Shown: one piece after another, positions 1 to 6,532 of the stretch | Layout of the letters: each line of letters begins with the position of its first letter | Numbering within the stretch: position 1 is the first letter of the stretch | From: JANOAR01 sp031411235 | Lineage (GTDB): Bacteria > Verrucomicrobiota > Verrucomicrobiia > Verrucomicrobiales > Verrucomicrobiaceae | Length of the DNA: 15,198 bases | Direction: 5' to 3' | Assembly: GCA_031411235.1 (NCBI GenBank) | Contig: JANOAR010000183.1 | Coordinates: 1-15,198 of the forward strand | Notes under the pieces: model-generated | Told to the model about the DNA's origin: nothing | Seen by the model: only the letters and a program-made list of their open reading frames with translations | The model's database searches: none | Made by a program: the position numbers and the translations under genes

Positions 1-84
1 AGCGATGGGCTTGCCCAAGGCAAGAAGGCCGAGGGCCTTCTCCTTGAAGTCGGGGGTGTAACGTTGATAAGTTTTCTGGCTCAT
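1..84 (-). CDS. IS3-type transposase OrfA, N-terminal fragment (cut by window edge)
   Basis: Read on the minus strand from an ATG at 84-82, this gives 28 residues beginning MSQKTYQRYTPDFKEKAL and running off the left edge. The pattern R-Y-[ST]-P-[DE]-F-K-x-K-A-L is the usual opening of the small helix-turn-helix protein (OrfA, HTH_Tnp_1 type) of IS3-family insertion sequences, which binds the element's ends. Only the start is visible, so whether the element is intact cannot be judged. It is transcribed away from nuoH, so the IS end must lie between 85 and roughly 200. No clear Shine-Dalgarno sequence precedes the ATG. The family call rests on a short segment. Confidence 0.6.
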   Translation of the reverse strand, partial: MSQKTYQRYTPDFKEKALGLLALGKPIA

Positions 85-391
85 GGGTGTCTATGTCTTG
101 TTGGATTGCCCTTGGTCCAGAAATCTAGCGCACCTCACTTCGCCTTGTTAATGTGAGGATCAAAGAAATTCATCGCCTAGCCCAAATGGGGTAAAATGAA
201 AATCGTTATCCTTGGGTGTTTTTCTGATGTTTTTTGAGAGAAGGAATCTGTATTTCGGGGCTTGTGAAATTTTTCACAAAATCGGGTTGCCCGGTCTTGA
301 GACTTTCCGATACTCGGCCTTCGCTTTCTCCAATGCCTGCCTTCGCCGTTGGAGACCTCTCAGCCTGTCTCCCATCGCCCTGCCCGCCCCC
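85..391. other. Non-coding region between the IS fragment and nuoH
   Basis: This 307-base stretch lies between the divergent IS3-type fragment and nuoH. It should hold the outer end of the IS and the nuoH promoter. It is more AT-rich than its surroundings around 190-280. Visible elements are a perfect CRP-like palindrome at 262-279, and immediately after it a small hairpin at 283-293 (CGGG-TTG-CCCG). A TTGCCC (287-292), 16 bases, GATACT (309-314) pair is a weak promoter guess. The nuoH frame stays open upstream to a TTG at 212, but those 60 codons do not resemble NuoH. Confidence 0.6.
262..279. promoter_or_regulatory. Perfect CRP/FNR-superfamily-like operator palindrome
   Basis: TTGTGAAATTTTTCACAA is an 8-2-8 perfect inverted repeat. 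It contains TGTGA (263-267), six AT-rich bases and TCACA (274-278), which matches the known CRP consensus TGTGA-N6-TCACA. It lies about 112 bp upstream of the chosen nuoH start, in the region shared with the divergent IS fragment. Control of nuoH by a CRP-family regulator is inference; no regulator gene is in the window. It could instead be a chance palindrome or a simple hairpin. Confidence 0.5.
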
Positions 392-1669
392 ATGTCTGAA
401 CTTTTCGGTAGCCTTGACCTCGTGCTCATCCTCACCTCGCTGGTGAAGATTGTGGTGCTCACTTTCATGATGATCCTCCCCGCCGTGGCCTACTCGGTGA
501 TGATCGAGCGCCGCCTGAGTGCCATCATGCAAGACCGCGTGGGGCCGAACCGCACGGGGCTGCCACTGACGCTGTTTGGCTTCAAAAAAGACTTCCACCT
601 GTGGGGCATGTTGCAGCCCATGGCGGATGGCTTGAAGTTCATTTTAAAGGAAGACTTCACCCCCAAGAATGTGAACACCTTCTACTACTGGCTGGCCCCC
701 GCGCTGACCATGGTGCCCGCGCTGTTGACCTGCGCGGTGGTGCCCTTTGGTAGTGAGTTGGATCTCGGCGTGGTCAATGAAATCAAGCTCTGGGCGCAGG
801 GCTTTATCCCCATGCTCGACGCCATCGACCTCAGTTCGCTGGCTCATGCACCTGTAAAATCGGTCATCGCCGACCTCAACGTCGGGCCGCTCTACACCTT
901 CGCCATCGCCTCGCTGGGCGTGTATGGCATCGTGCTCGCAGGCTGGGCCTCGAACTCCAAGTATCCCTTCCTCGGCGGCGTGCGCAGCACTTCGCAGATG
1001 ATCTCGTATGAACTGGCGCTGGGCCTCTCGATCATCCCAGTGCTGATGGTCTTTGGTGAGCTGAACTTGAGCAAAATTTGCGAGTATCAGGATGCGAATG
1101 GCTGGCTCATTTTGCCTTTGTGGGGCAACAGCGCACCATGGGCCAATGGCTGGCATTGGGGCCGCTGGGTGCTCTGGGTGCCGATGCTGATCTCCTTCGT
1201 GGTCTTCACGATCTCCATGTTTGCCGAGACGAACCGTCTGCCCTTCGACCTTCCCGAGTGCGAGACGGAACTCGTTGCTGGCTACCACACCGAGTACTCG
1301 TCGATGAAGTTCGCCCTATTTTTCCTCGGTGAATACGCCGCGATGATCATCGGCTCGGGCCTCGCGGTGGTGCTCTTCTTCGGCGGTTGGTCGATCCCCT
1401 TTGGCCCTTGGCTCTCCGAGCATCTGCCCGGTGGTTTGCAGTTCCACTACATCGCTGGCCACACGCCACTGCTGCTGGGCCTCGCGCATGTGGGTTGCTT
1501 CATCACCAAGGTGATCGCCTTCATCCTGTTCTTCGTCATCATTCGCTGGTCGCTTCCGCGCTTCCGCTACGACCAACTGATGAAGCTTGGCTGGCTCTAC
1601 CTGTTTGAAATTGCCCTGGCCAATGTGGTGCTCACTGCCGCACTGATGATCTGGTGGCCGCTGAACTGA
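392..1669 (+). CDS. nuoH: NADH-quinone oxidoreductase subunit H (complex I membrane subunit NuoH)
   Basis: NuoH (ND1) is the membrane subunit at the junction of the two arms of complex I and helps form the quinone-binding chamber. From ATG 392 it has 425 residues and about eight hydrophobic helices. Family motifs are visible: QDRVGPNRTG (47-56), MADGLKFILKED (77-88), IADLNVG (159-165), GWASNSKY (184-191), and FAETNRLPFDLPE followed by ETELVAGYHTEY (277-302), the conserved loop of the quinone site. It is longer than the typical 320-350 residues. One insert is LPLTLFGFKKDFHL (57-70), and another of about 30 residues lies before IADLNVG. The ATG at 392 was preferred to the TTG at 212 because the added 60 residues are unlike the family. 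No other nuo gene adjoins it; an IS fragment lies upstream and a kinase-like gene downstream. The family assignment is secure; the start is moderately so. Confidence 0.95.
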   Translation: MSELFGSLDLVLILTSLVKIVVLTFMMILPAVAYSVMIERRLSAIMQDRVGPNRTGLPLTLFGFKKDFHLWGMLQPMADGLKFILKEDFTPKNVNTFYYWLAPALTMVPALLTCAVVPFGSELDLGVVNEIKLWAQGFIPMLDAIDLSSLAHAPVKSVIADLNVGPLYTFAIASLGVYGIVLAGWASNSKYPFLGGVRSTSQMISYELALGLSIIPVLMVFGELNLSKICEYQDANGWLILPLWGNSAPWANGWHWGRWVLWVPMLISFVVFTISMFAETNRLPFDLPECETELVAGYHTEYSSMKFALFFLGEYAAMIIGSGLAVVLFFGGWSIPFGPWLSEHLPGGLQFHYIAGHTPLLLGLAHVGCFITKVIAFILFFVIIRWSLPRFRYDQLMKLGWLYLFEIALANVVLTAALMIWWPLN

Positions 1670-1683
1670 CACGACAAGGTGAC

Positions 1684-1720
1684 GCGCTCGCCCACTGTGC
1701 CTGCGAACAGCGCCCTTTTT
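1684..1720 (+). terminator. Weak rho-independent terminator-like hairpin after nuoH
   Basis: GCGCT (1684-1688) can pair with AGCGC (1709-1713). An inner CGC/GCG extends the stem around a small bulge, and CC plus TTTTT (1716-1720) follows. It begins 15 bases after the nuoH stop. The stem is short and imperfect, so termination here is plausible but not certain. It would separate nuoH from the next gene. Confidence 0.4.
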
Positions 1721-1887
1721 ATGAAACTCGCCAGCCATTGAGACTCACTGCGAGCCGTTCTTTAATTGCTCTTTCTGAAATCAGATTTGGTCTTGATGGA
1801 AGGTAGGCCGTAGCAGACAGTTTCGCCCTTTCTCTGTGCGCGTGGTCTCCAACCACTCGGCCCGTGTACAGTGAAAACAACCACGCC

Positions 1888-1892
1888 GAGGA
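1888..1892 (+). promoter_or_regulatory. Shine-Dalgarno GAGGA that decides the pseudokinase start
   Basis: GAGGA lies seven bases before the ATG at 1900. It supports that codon over the in-frame GTG at 1864, which would add 12 residues. Clear ribosome sites are rare in this window, so this one is informative. Confidence 0.6.
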
Positions 1893-1899
1893 TGATCGA

Positions 1900-4473
1900 A
1901 TGAGTTTGCCAGAAATCGCAGGACACGAGTTGCATGATCTCATCGGAGGAGGCTGCGTCGGGGCCGTTTACCGCGCCTCCAGCACGGCAGGCCAAGCCTG
2001 CGCCGTAAAAGTATTCAGCTCCATGGCCATCAACCGCAAAGGTTTGGGCCAGACCTTGCGCCAAATCCAGGCTATGCCACCGCACCGAGGTGTGCTGCCT
2101 ATCCTGGGATTTGAAGTGGATCGCAGCCCCTACTTCTGCGCCACGCCACTCATCGGGCTCGCCGTTAAAGATGAACAAGGGCGCAAAATCTGGCAAGCCC
2201 CTTCGCTTGAAGCCCAGTGTGGTCGGGCCACGCCGGACCAAGCCTGGAACTACATCTACGAGATCGCCGACGCGCTCGCCTGGATGCACAAACACGGCAT
2301 CGGCCACGGCAATCTCAAGCCTTCCAACATCCTCCTCACCAATGACCCTGAGGGTACCATCCGCCTGACAGACCTGGGCCAGGGCTGGGTCGGCGGCATC
2401 CATCATTTGGAGTTGAATGACCACTTCATGCACCTCGCGCCCGAGCAGTGCGAGCAGCCTGAAGTCTTCTTCGCCGGGCAGGGCCTCACCTGCGACGTTT
2501 ACAGCTTCGGCGTATTGTCCTACCGCCTGCTCACAGGCCAATTCCCCCGCGCCCCGCAGGCCTGGGCGCAGGAACTCGCGCATCGGCAGCAGCAGAATGC
2601 CAAAGGCCTAGGCTACTCGATCAACAACATGGCCCTGCTCCAGGCCGTGCGCACCCAGCCTCGCATCACCTGGCCCAGCGCCGCCGCTTCCAAGTGGGAT
2701 GAAAGACGGCGCGGCATCATCGAGCGTGCCCTGGAGACAGACCCCGCGAAGCGCTGGAAAGACATGCGCGAAATCACCCGCGAGTTTGAAGTGCTGGAGT
2801 CCGACTACCTGCTCGAAGACGCCCGCGAAAAGATCGAAATCGAAAAGCGCCGCCAAGCCAAAAAAGTCGCCCTCCTGCAAACCATCGGCACAGGCCTCAC
2901 CGTCGCGCTCGCACTCGCCATCATCTACGGCTTCATCACCTTAGTCCGCGCCCGCAGCGCCGAGGGCAGCATCACCACCAACCTCGCCAGCCATAAGGTC
3001 GAGATCGACCAGCGCGAAGGCAAAATCAGCTCGCTCACCGCCGAACTCAAAGGTAGCCAAGAAGCCAAAAAAATCGCCGATACCAATCTGCAAAACGCCC
3101 AGAGTATGGTCGATCAATTGATCACCCAACTCCTGCAACTGCCCACCGAGAGCAATCTCCAAGTCGCCTTCTCCAAGCAACAACTCGACGAGGCAACCGC
3201 CTTCATCCAAGCCACACTGCCCGCCCTGGAAAAAGCCCCCGCCCTCGCGCCCGAGCGTGCCAGAGCCTATGGTAATCTGGGCATGATCGCGGTGAAACAA
3301 CGCAACACCGAAGTCGCAGCCATGAACCTCGGCAAGGCCCGCACGGAGCTTCAAGCGCTGATCACGAGCCAATCCACCAGCCCCCACGCCAACCTCTTTC
3401 ACCAATGGCTTGGCCGTTACAGCCTGCTGCTAGCCAACATGAAATCCTCCCGTGGCGAAGGCGATGCCGCGATGGATTTGCTGAAGGAAGCCACCGCCAA
3501 TCTCGACCCCGGCGTGCAGGCCAATCCCAAAGACCGCAACGCCCGCTGGGAAGCCGCACGCGCCTGGTTCGACTATGGCGTACGCAGCCGCAAACAAAGC
3601 GACATGACCCAGAGCGCCGATGCCCTAGCCCGTGTCTCTGCCGCCCTCGACCCCAAGGCCATTGGCGGCCCATTGCTGCCCGAGGAGAGCTTCCTTTTAG
3701 CCCGAGGCAACCTGGAGCGTGGCCTCGCCCAGCGCGACTCCGGCAAGCTAGAGGAAGCCGTCACAACTCTCGTCGCCTCAGTAGAAGAGATGGCCAACCT
3801 CGTCGCTGGCAGTTCCCCACGAAACCAAGAGCAAGCCATCGTCCTCGCCGAAGCCTACACCGAGCTGGGCGACATTGTGGGGCGACACTTCAGCGCCAAA
3901 GAGGCCACAGATGCCCATTTTGAAGCCATCAAAGTACTCCTCGAACTCCTGCGCCTCGATCCCGACTGGCCCGAGGCCAACTACCTGCTCGCGCGAAACT
4001 ATGGCGAAGTCGCCGGGCTAGAGCGAGACGCTGGCAACAACCCCGAAGCCGTGCGCAAGAAGCAAGACGCCATCCAGATCATGGGCGAAGTCGTCGCCAA
4101 CGACCCCGGCAACCCACGCTACCACTACCACAAAGCCAAGCTGCGTGGCGAACTCGCCGAACTCATGGGCGACCTCGGCAAAGCCAAAGACGCCCTACCC
4201 ATCGCCAAAGAATCCATCACCGCCATGGAAGCCCTGCTAAAAACCGTCGGCCCCACGATGACGGCGGAGCGCAAAGAATGGGAAGTGCAGCTCGCCCTCC
4301 TCTACGGCATCCTCGGCCAGACCAGCGAGACCGCGAAGCAGAAAGAACTCGCCCGCACCTCCTTCAAAACCGCCGAGACCCAGTGGGCCAAGCTCTCCGA
4401 ATTGGACAAGAGCAATGAAGTCATCCAGCAAGGCCTTTCGTGGACGCGCAATCGTTTGCTGAAGCTGAAGTAG
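1900..4473 (+). CDS. Membrane Ser/Thr (pseudo)kinase with TPR-like C-terminal region
   Basis: The protein has 857 residues from ATG 1900. Residues 8-300 are a Hanks-type kinase fold: glycine loop G16-G-G-C-V-G21, ATP lysine K37 in CAVKVF, N143, D158-L-G, APE-like LAPEQ (179-183), and DVYSFGVLSYRLLTG (199-213). Two key acidic residues are altered. The HRD motif reads H136-G-N138 in HGNLKPSN, so the catalytic base is Asn, and the helix-C Glu position reads R-Q55-I. This predicts weak or no phosphotransfer. A charged helix (306-322) leads to one membrane segment (about 323-349), then a coiled-coil-like stretch (to about 410). A long helical region with TPR-like repeats (about 430-857) follows, including NYLLARNYGEVAGLERD. 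The expected topology is a cytoplasmic kinase fold and an extracytoplasmic TPR part. Such transmembrane kinase-TPR proteins are common in PVC bacteria. The ligand and partner are unknown. It stands alone between a possible terminator and a repeat. Confidence 0.85.
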   Translation: MSLPEIAGHELHDLIGGGCVGAVYRASSTAGQACAVKVFSSMAINRKGLGQTLRQIQAMPPHRGVLPILGFEVDRSPYFCATPLIGLAVKDEQGRKIWQAPSLEAQCGRATPDQAWNYIYEIADALAWMHKHGIGHGNLKPSNILLTNDPEGTIRLTDLGQGWVGGIHHLELNDHFMHLAPEQCEQPEVFFAGQGLTCDVYSFGVLSYRLLTGQFPRAPQAWAQELAHRQQQNAKGLGYSINNMALLQAVRTQPRITWPSAAASKWDERRRGIIERALETDPAKRWKDMREITREFEVLESDYLLEDAREKIEIEKRRQAKKVALLQTIGTGLTVALALAIIYGFITLVRARSAEGSITTNLASHKVEIDQREGKISSLTAELKGSQEAKKIADTNLQNAQSMVDQLITQLLQLPTESNLQVAFSKQQLDEATAFIQATLPALEKAPALAPERARAYGNLGMIAVKQRNTEVAAMNLGKARTELQALITSQSTSPHANLFHQWLGRYSLLLANMKSSRGEGDAAMDLLKEATANLDPGVQANPKDRNARWEAARAWFDYGVRSRKQSDMTQSADALARVSAALDPKAIGGPLLPEESFLLARGNLERGLAQRDSGKLEEAVTTLVASVEEMANLVAGSSPRNQEQAIVLAEAYTELGDIVGRHFSAKEATDAHFEAIKVLLELLRLDPDWPEANYLLARNYGEVAGLERDAGNNPEAVRKKQDAIQIMGEVVANDPGNPRYHYHKAKLRGELAELMGDLGKAKDALPIAKESITAMEALLKTVGPTMTAERKEWEVQLALLYGILGQTSETAKQKELARTSFKTAETQWAKLSELDKSNEVIQQGLSWTRNRLLKLK

Positions 4474-4476
4474 CAT

Positions 4477-4528
4477 TCGTAGCCCTTGCTCGTGAGGGGC
4501 GGTCGTAGCCTTGCCCGTGAGGACGGGG
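4477..4528. repeat. Two tandem 26-bp REP-like units after the pseudokinase gene
   Basis: Two similar units, 4477-4502 and 4503-4528, each begin TCGTAGCC and share a TTGCNCGTGAGG core. The second contains a perfect small hairpin, CCCGT-GAGG-ACGGG (4514-4527). The first can form a weaker one around GTGA. They start four bases after the pseudokinase stop codon. Placement right after a stop and the small stem-loops are typical of REP-type intergenic repeats. No T-run follows, so this is not a standard terminator. Confidence 0.5.
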
Positions 4529-4683
4529 TTGTGGCATTGAAATAGCAGCCATACTACGCGGCCCTCTTTACCACCCACGCCTGCTTGGTCGCTTCATGAA
4601 ACCAAAACAATAACGAGGCGCTGGTGTCGGGAGCGCGTTTATAACATCGTTCCCATCCCTGTTCTCCTTCCTCGACACATCGT

Positions 4684-5649
4684 ATGAGCACCGCACACCA
4701 AGAGCTGCGCCTAGCGATGCTCGGCATGATCGAAGGCAATGGCCATCCCTACTCCTGGAGTGGCATCGTCAATGGCTACAACCCTGCTGAAATGGCCCAT
4801 TGCCCGTATGCTGGCATCCCCACTTATATGGGCAAGCAGCCACTCGCAGCCGTACGTATCCCCGGTGCCCGCGTCACTCATATCTGGACCGATGATCCCT
4901 CGGATGCGCCCAAGGTGGCTGCCGCGAGCCTGATCGCCAATGTCGTCAACACGCCAGAAGAAGTGATTGGCCAAGTGGATGCCGTCATCATCGCCACCGA
5001 TGATGGCGACGACCACGTTCGCCGTGTGCGCCCCTTCATCGAAGCGGGACTGCCCGTCTTCATCGACAAACCTCTAGCCACCAATATCGCCGACTTGCGG
5101 CAGTTCATGCACTGGCATCACGAGGGCAAAGTGATGCTCTCCACCAGTGGCATGAGATACGCCCCCGAGATGCGTTTGAGTGATGAGCAGCGGGCGCATT
5201 TAGGCGAGTGGCGCTGGATCACGAGCTTCACTTGCAAGACTTGGGAGCGCTACGGTATCCATGCACTAGAAGCAGTGGAACCCTTGCTGGGAAAGGGATT
5301 CACCAGTGTTCAGGCACATACGGATGAGGGTGGCGATGTCATGCACATCCAGCATCGCAGCGGTGTAAAACTCACTATTGGCGCATTGCACGATGCGTAT
5401 GGCAGCTTCGGCGCGGTGCATTTATACGGCACCAAGGACGACCTCGCGCTGAAGCTCAGCGACACCTACAACGCCTTCCGCGCCCAACTCGTCGCCTTTA
5501 TAGAGATGCTACAGACGGGCGTGCGACCACTGCCGTTTGATGAAACCGTGGAACTCATGGCCGTCATCATAGCGGGCCTTCGCAGTCGCGAACAAGGGGG
5601 TACCAGCATCGCCGTGGCGGACATCATGCATGAACTCAACACTCGTTAA
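4684..5649 (+). CDS. Gfo/Idh/MocA-family oxidoreductase
   Basis: This is a 321-residue protein of the family of NAD(P)-dependent dehydrogenases and related enzymes that act mostly on sugars, inositols and their derivatives. Visible features are an N-terminal strand-turn (LRLAMLGMIEGNGH, 8-21) at the Rossmann position without a classical GxGxxG, a beta strand VDAVIIATDD (98-107), the signature FIDKPLAT (126-133) matching the family E-K-P motif with D128-K129-P130, and a C-terminal part with YGIHALEAVEPLLG (190-203), where H193 is a candidate catalytic residue. The weak glycine motif is seen in a subset of the family whose members start with G-x-E-N/G-x-H. The start is the first ATG; no Shine-Dalgarno sequence is evident. 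It is followed after 11 bp by a dioxygenase-like gene, so the two probably form one transcript. The substrate cannot be read from the sequence. Confidence 0.85.
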   Translation: MSTAHQELRLAMLGMIEGNGHPYSWSGIVNGYNPAEMAHCPYAGIPTYMGKQPLAAVRIPGARVTHIWTDDPSDAPKVAAASLIANVVNTPEEVIGQVDAVIIATDDGDDHVRRVRPFIEAGLPVFIDKPLATNIADLRQFMHWHHEGKVMLSTSGMRYAPEMRLSDEQRAHLGEWRWITSFTCKTWERYGIHALEAVEPLLGKGFTSVQAHTDEGGDVMHIQHRSGVKLTIGALHDAYGSFGAVHLYGTKDDLALKLSDTYNAFRAQLVAFIEMLQTGVRPLPFDETVELMAVIIAGLRSREQGGTSIAVADIMHELNTR

Positions 5650-5660
5650 CACACTCAGCC

Positions 5661-6401
5661 GTGAACCCCATCGACACCACCCAACTCCTCCATGACTACG
5701 AGCACGACGGTGTCGTCGTCATGCGCCAATTCCTCTCCGCCGATGAAGTCGCTGCCGTGCGCGAGGAGCTTGCGCGTTACATCCGCAATGACCTCGCCAC
5801 GCTCCCGCCCAACGCCGCCACGCGTGAAGCCGATGGCATTGCCGTGCGCAATCTCTGGCGGCTCGAAGAGCACAATCCCACACTTCGCAGCCTCGCCGAG
5901 CGCACCGATATTCGCGCCCTCATCGCGCCGCTCGTGCATGGCGAGCCCGTGCTCGCTGCGATCGAAACCTTCAACAAACCCGCCCGCATCGGCTCCGGCG
6001 TGCCCTACCACCAGGACAATGCCTACTTTTGCCAAACCCCGCCCGACATGCTTACCGTGTGGATCGCCATCGACGCGGTGACCCAGGCGAATGGCCCTGT
6101 CTTTTTCGTCAAAGGCTCCCACAAGCTCGGCGTGTTACCGACGAAGCCCAGCGGCGTGCGCGGCAACAGCATCGGCATGGCTGAACCCTCGGCGGTGCCT
6201 TTGGAAGAACAGTTCTGCGGCCTCCTCCAGCCCGGTGACGCGACGATTCATCACTGCAATACGATCCACCACTCCGCACCGAACACCACCGAGCACTCGC
6301 GCCTCGGCTTTTTGCTCGTGTTTCGCGGCAGCCACACTCAGACCGATCCCGCGCTCAAGGCCACCTACACTACCGCTGCAACCGCAACGCCGCCCGCGTG
6401 A
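5661..6401 (+). CDS. Phytanoyl-CoA dioxygenase (PhyH)-family protein
   Basis: This is a 246-residue protein of the Fe(II)/2-oxoglutarate-dependent dioxygenase fold, starting at GTG 5661. The metal site reads Y-H117-Q-D119 (HxD), with the distal histidine at H203 in H203-H-S-A-P-N208. R214 lies 11 residues after H203, as expected for the residue binding the 2-oxoglutarate carboxylate. This is the PhyH pattern H-x-S-x-x-N-x5-R. The opening (HDYEHDGVVVMRQFLSADEV, 11-30) and NGPVFFVKGSHKLG (144-157) are also typical. All ligands are present, so it should be active; it probably hydroxylates a small molecule. It begins 11 bp after the oxidoreductase, suggesting a joint pathway of hydroxylation and oxidation of one substrate. 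No substrate can be named. The low-complexity tail TYTTAATATPPA is probably disordered. Confidence 0.88.
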   Translation: MNPIDTTQLLHDYEHDGVVVMRQFLSADEVAAVREELARYIRNDLATLPPNAATREADGIAVRNLWRLEEHNPTLRSLAERTDIRALIAPLVHGEPVLAAIETFNKPARIGSGVPYHQDNAYFCQTPPDMLTVWIAIDAVTQANGPVFFVKGSHKLGVLPTKPSGVRGNSIGMAEPSAVPLEEQFCGLLQPGDATIHHCNTIHHSAPNTTEHSRLGFLLVFRGSHTQTDPALKATYTTAATATPPA

Positions 6402-6452
6402 CTCGCGTTCTTTGTCAGAGCCTGAGGCCGAGTGATTGCGCTTGCCTAACGG

Positions 6453-6511
6453 ATTGCCATTGGCAATGAGGCGGTTGTTTTCAATGGGCCGAGTCTGATG
6501 GGCTCATTGCC
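6453..6511. repeat. Three mutually complementary arms upstream of the SNF2 gene
   Basis: ATTGCCA (6453-6459), one base, then TGGCAAT (6461-6467) form a perfect 15-bp palindrome. The right arm, extended as GGCAATGAG (6462-6470), is also the exact reverse complement of CTCATTGCC (6503-6511). The middle arm can therefore pair with either neighbour, but not both at once. The element ends 21 bases before the SNF2 GTG start. It could be an operator, or an RNA structure with two exclusive forms. No function is established. Confidence 0.4.
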
Positions 6512-6532
6512 TGATTTTGCTCTCCTTTCCAC

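Noticed and set aside
113..119. TGGACCA on the minus strand as the outer tip of the IS3-type element
   Set aside because: It has a plausible TG-type end and position, but without the other end of the element no terminal repeat can be matched.
212..391. N-terminal extension of nuoH from a TTG start
   Set aside because: The 60 extra codons give residues unlike NuoH and would cover the CRP-like palindrome. The ATG at 392 starts directly at the first membrane helix.
1842..1856. Small hairpin GTGGT-CTCCA-ACCAC before the pseudokinase gene
   Set aside because: A five-base stem is common by chance and has no supporting context.
1762..2583. Long minus-strand open frame opposite the kinase domain
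   Set aside because: It is a shadow of the plus-strand codons in GC-rich DNA. It shows no recognisable motifs, while the plus strand has clear kinase motifs.
4640..4645. TATAAC as a -10 box for the oxidoreductase gene
   Set aside because: No acceptable -35 element lies at the right distance, so it was not listed as a promoter.
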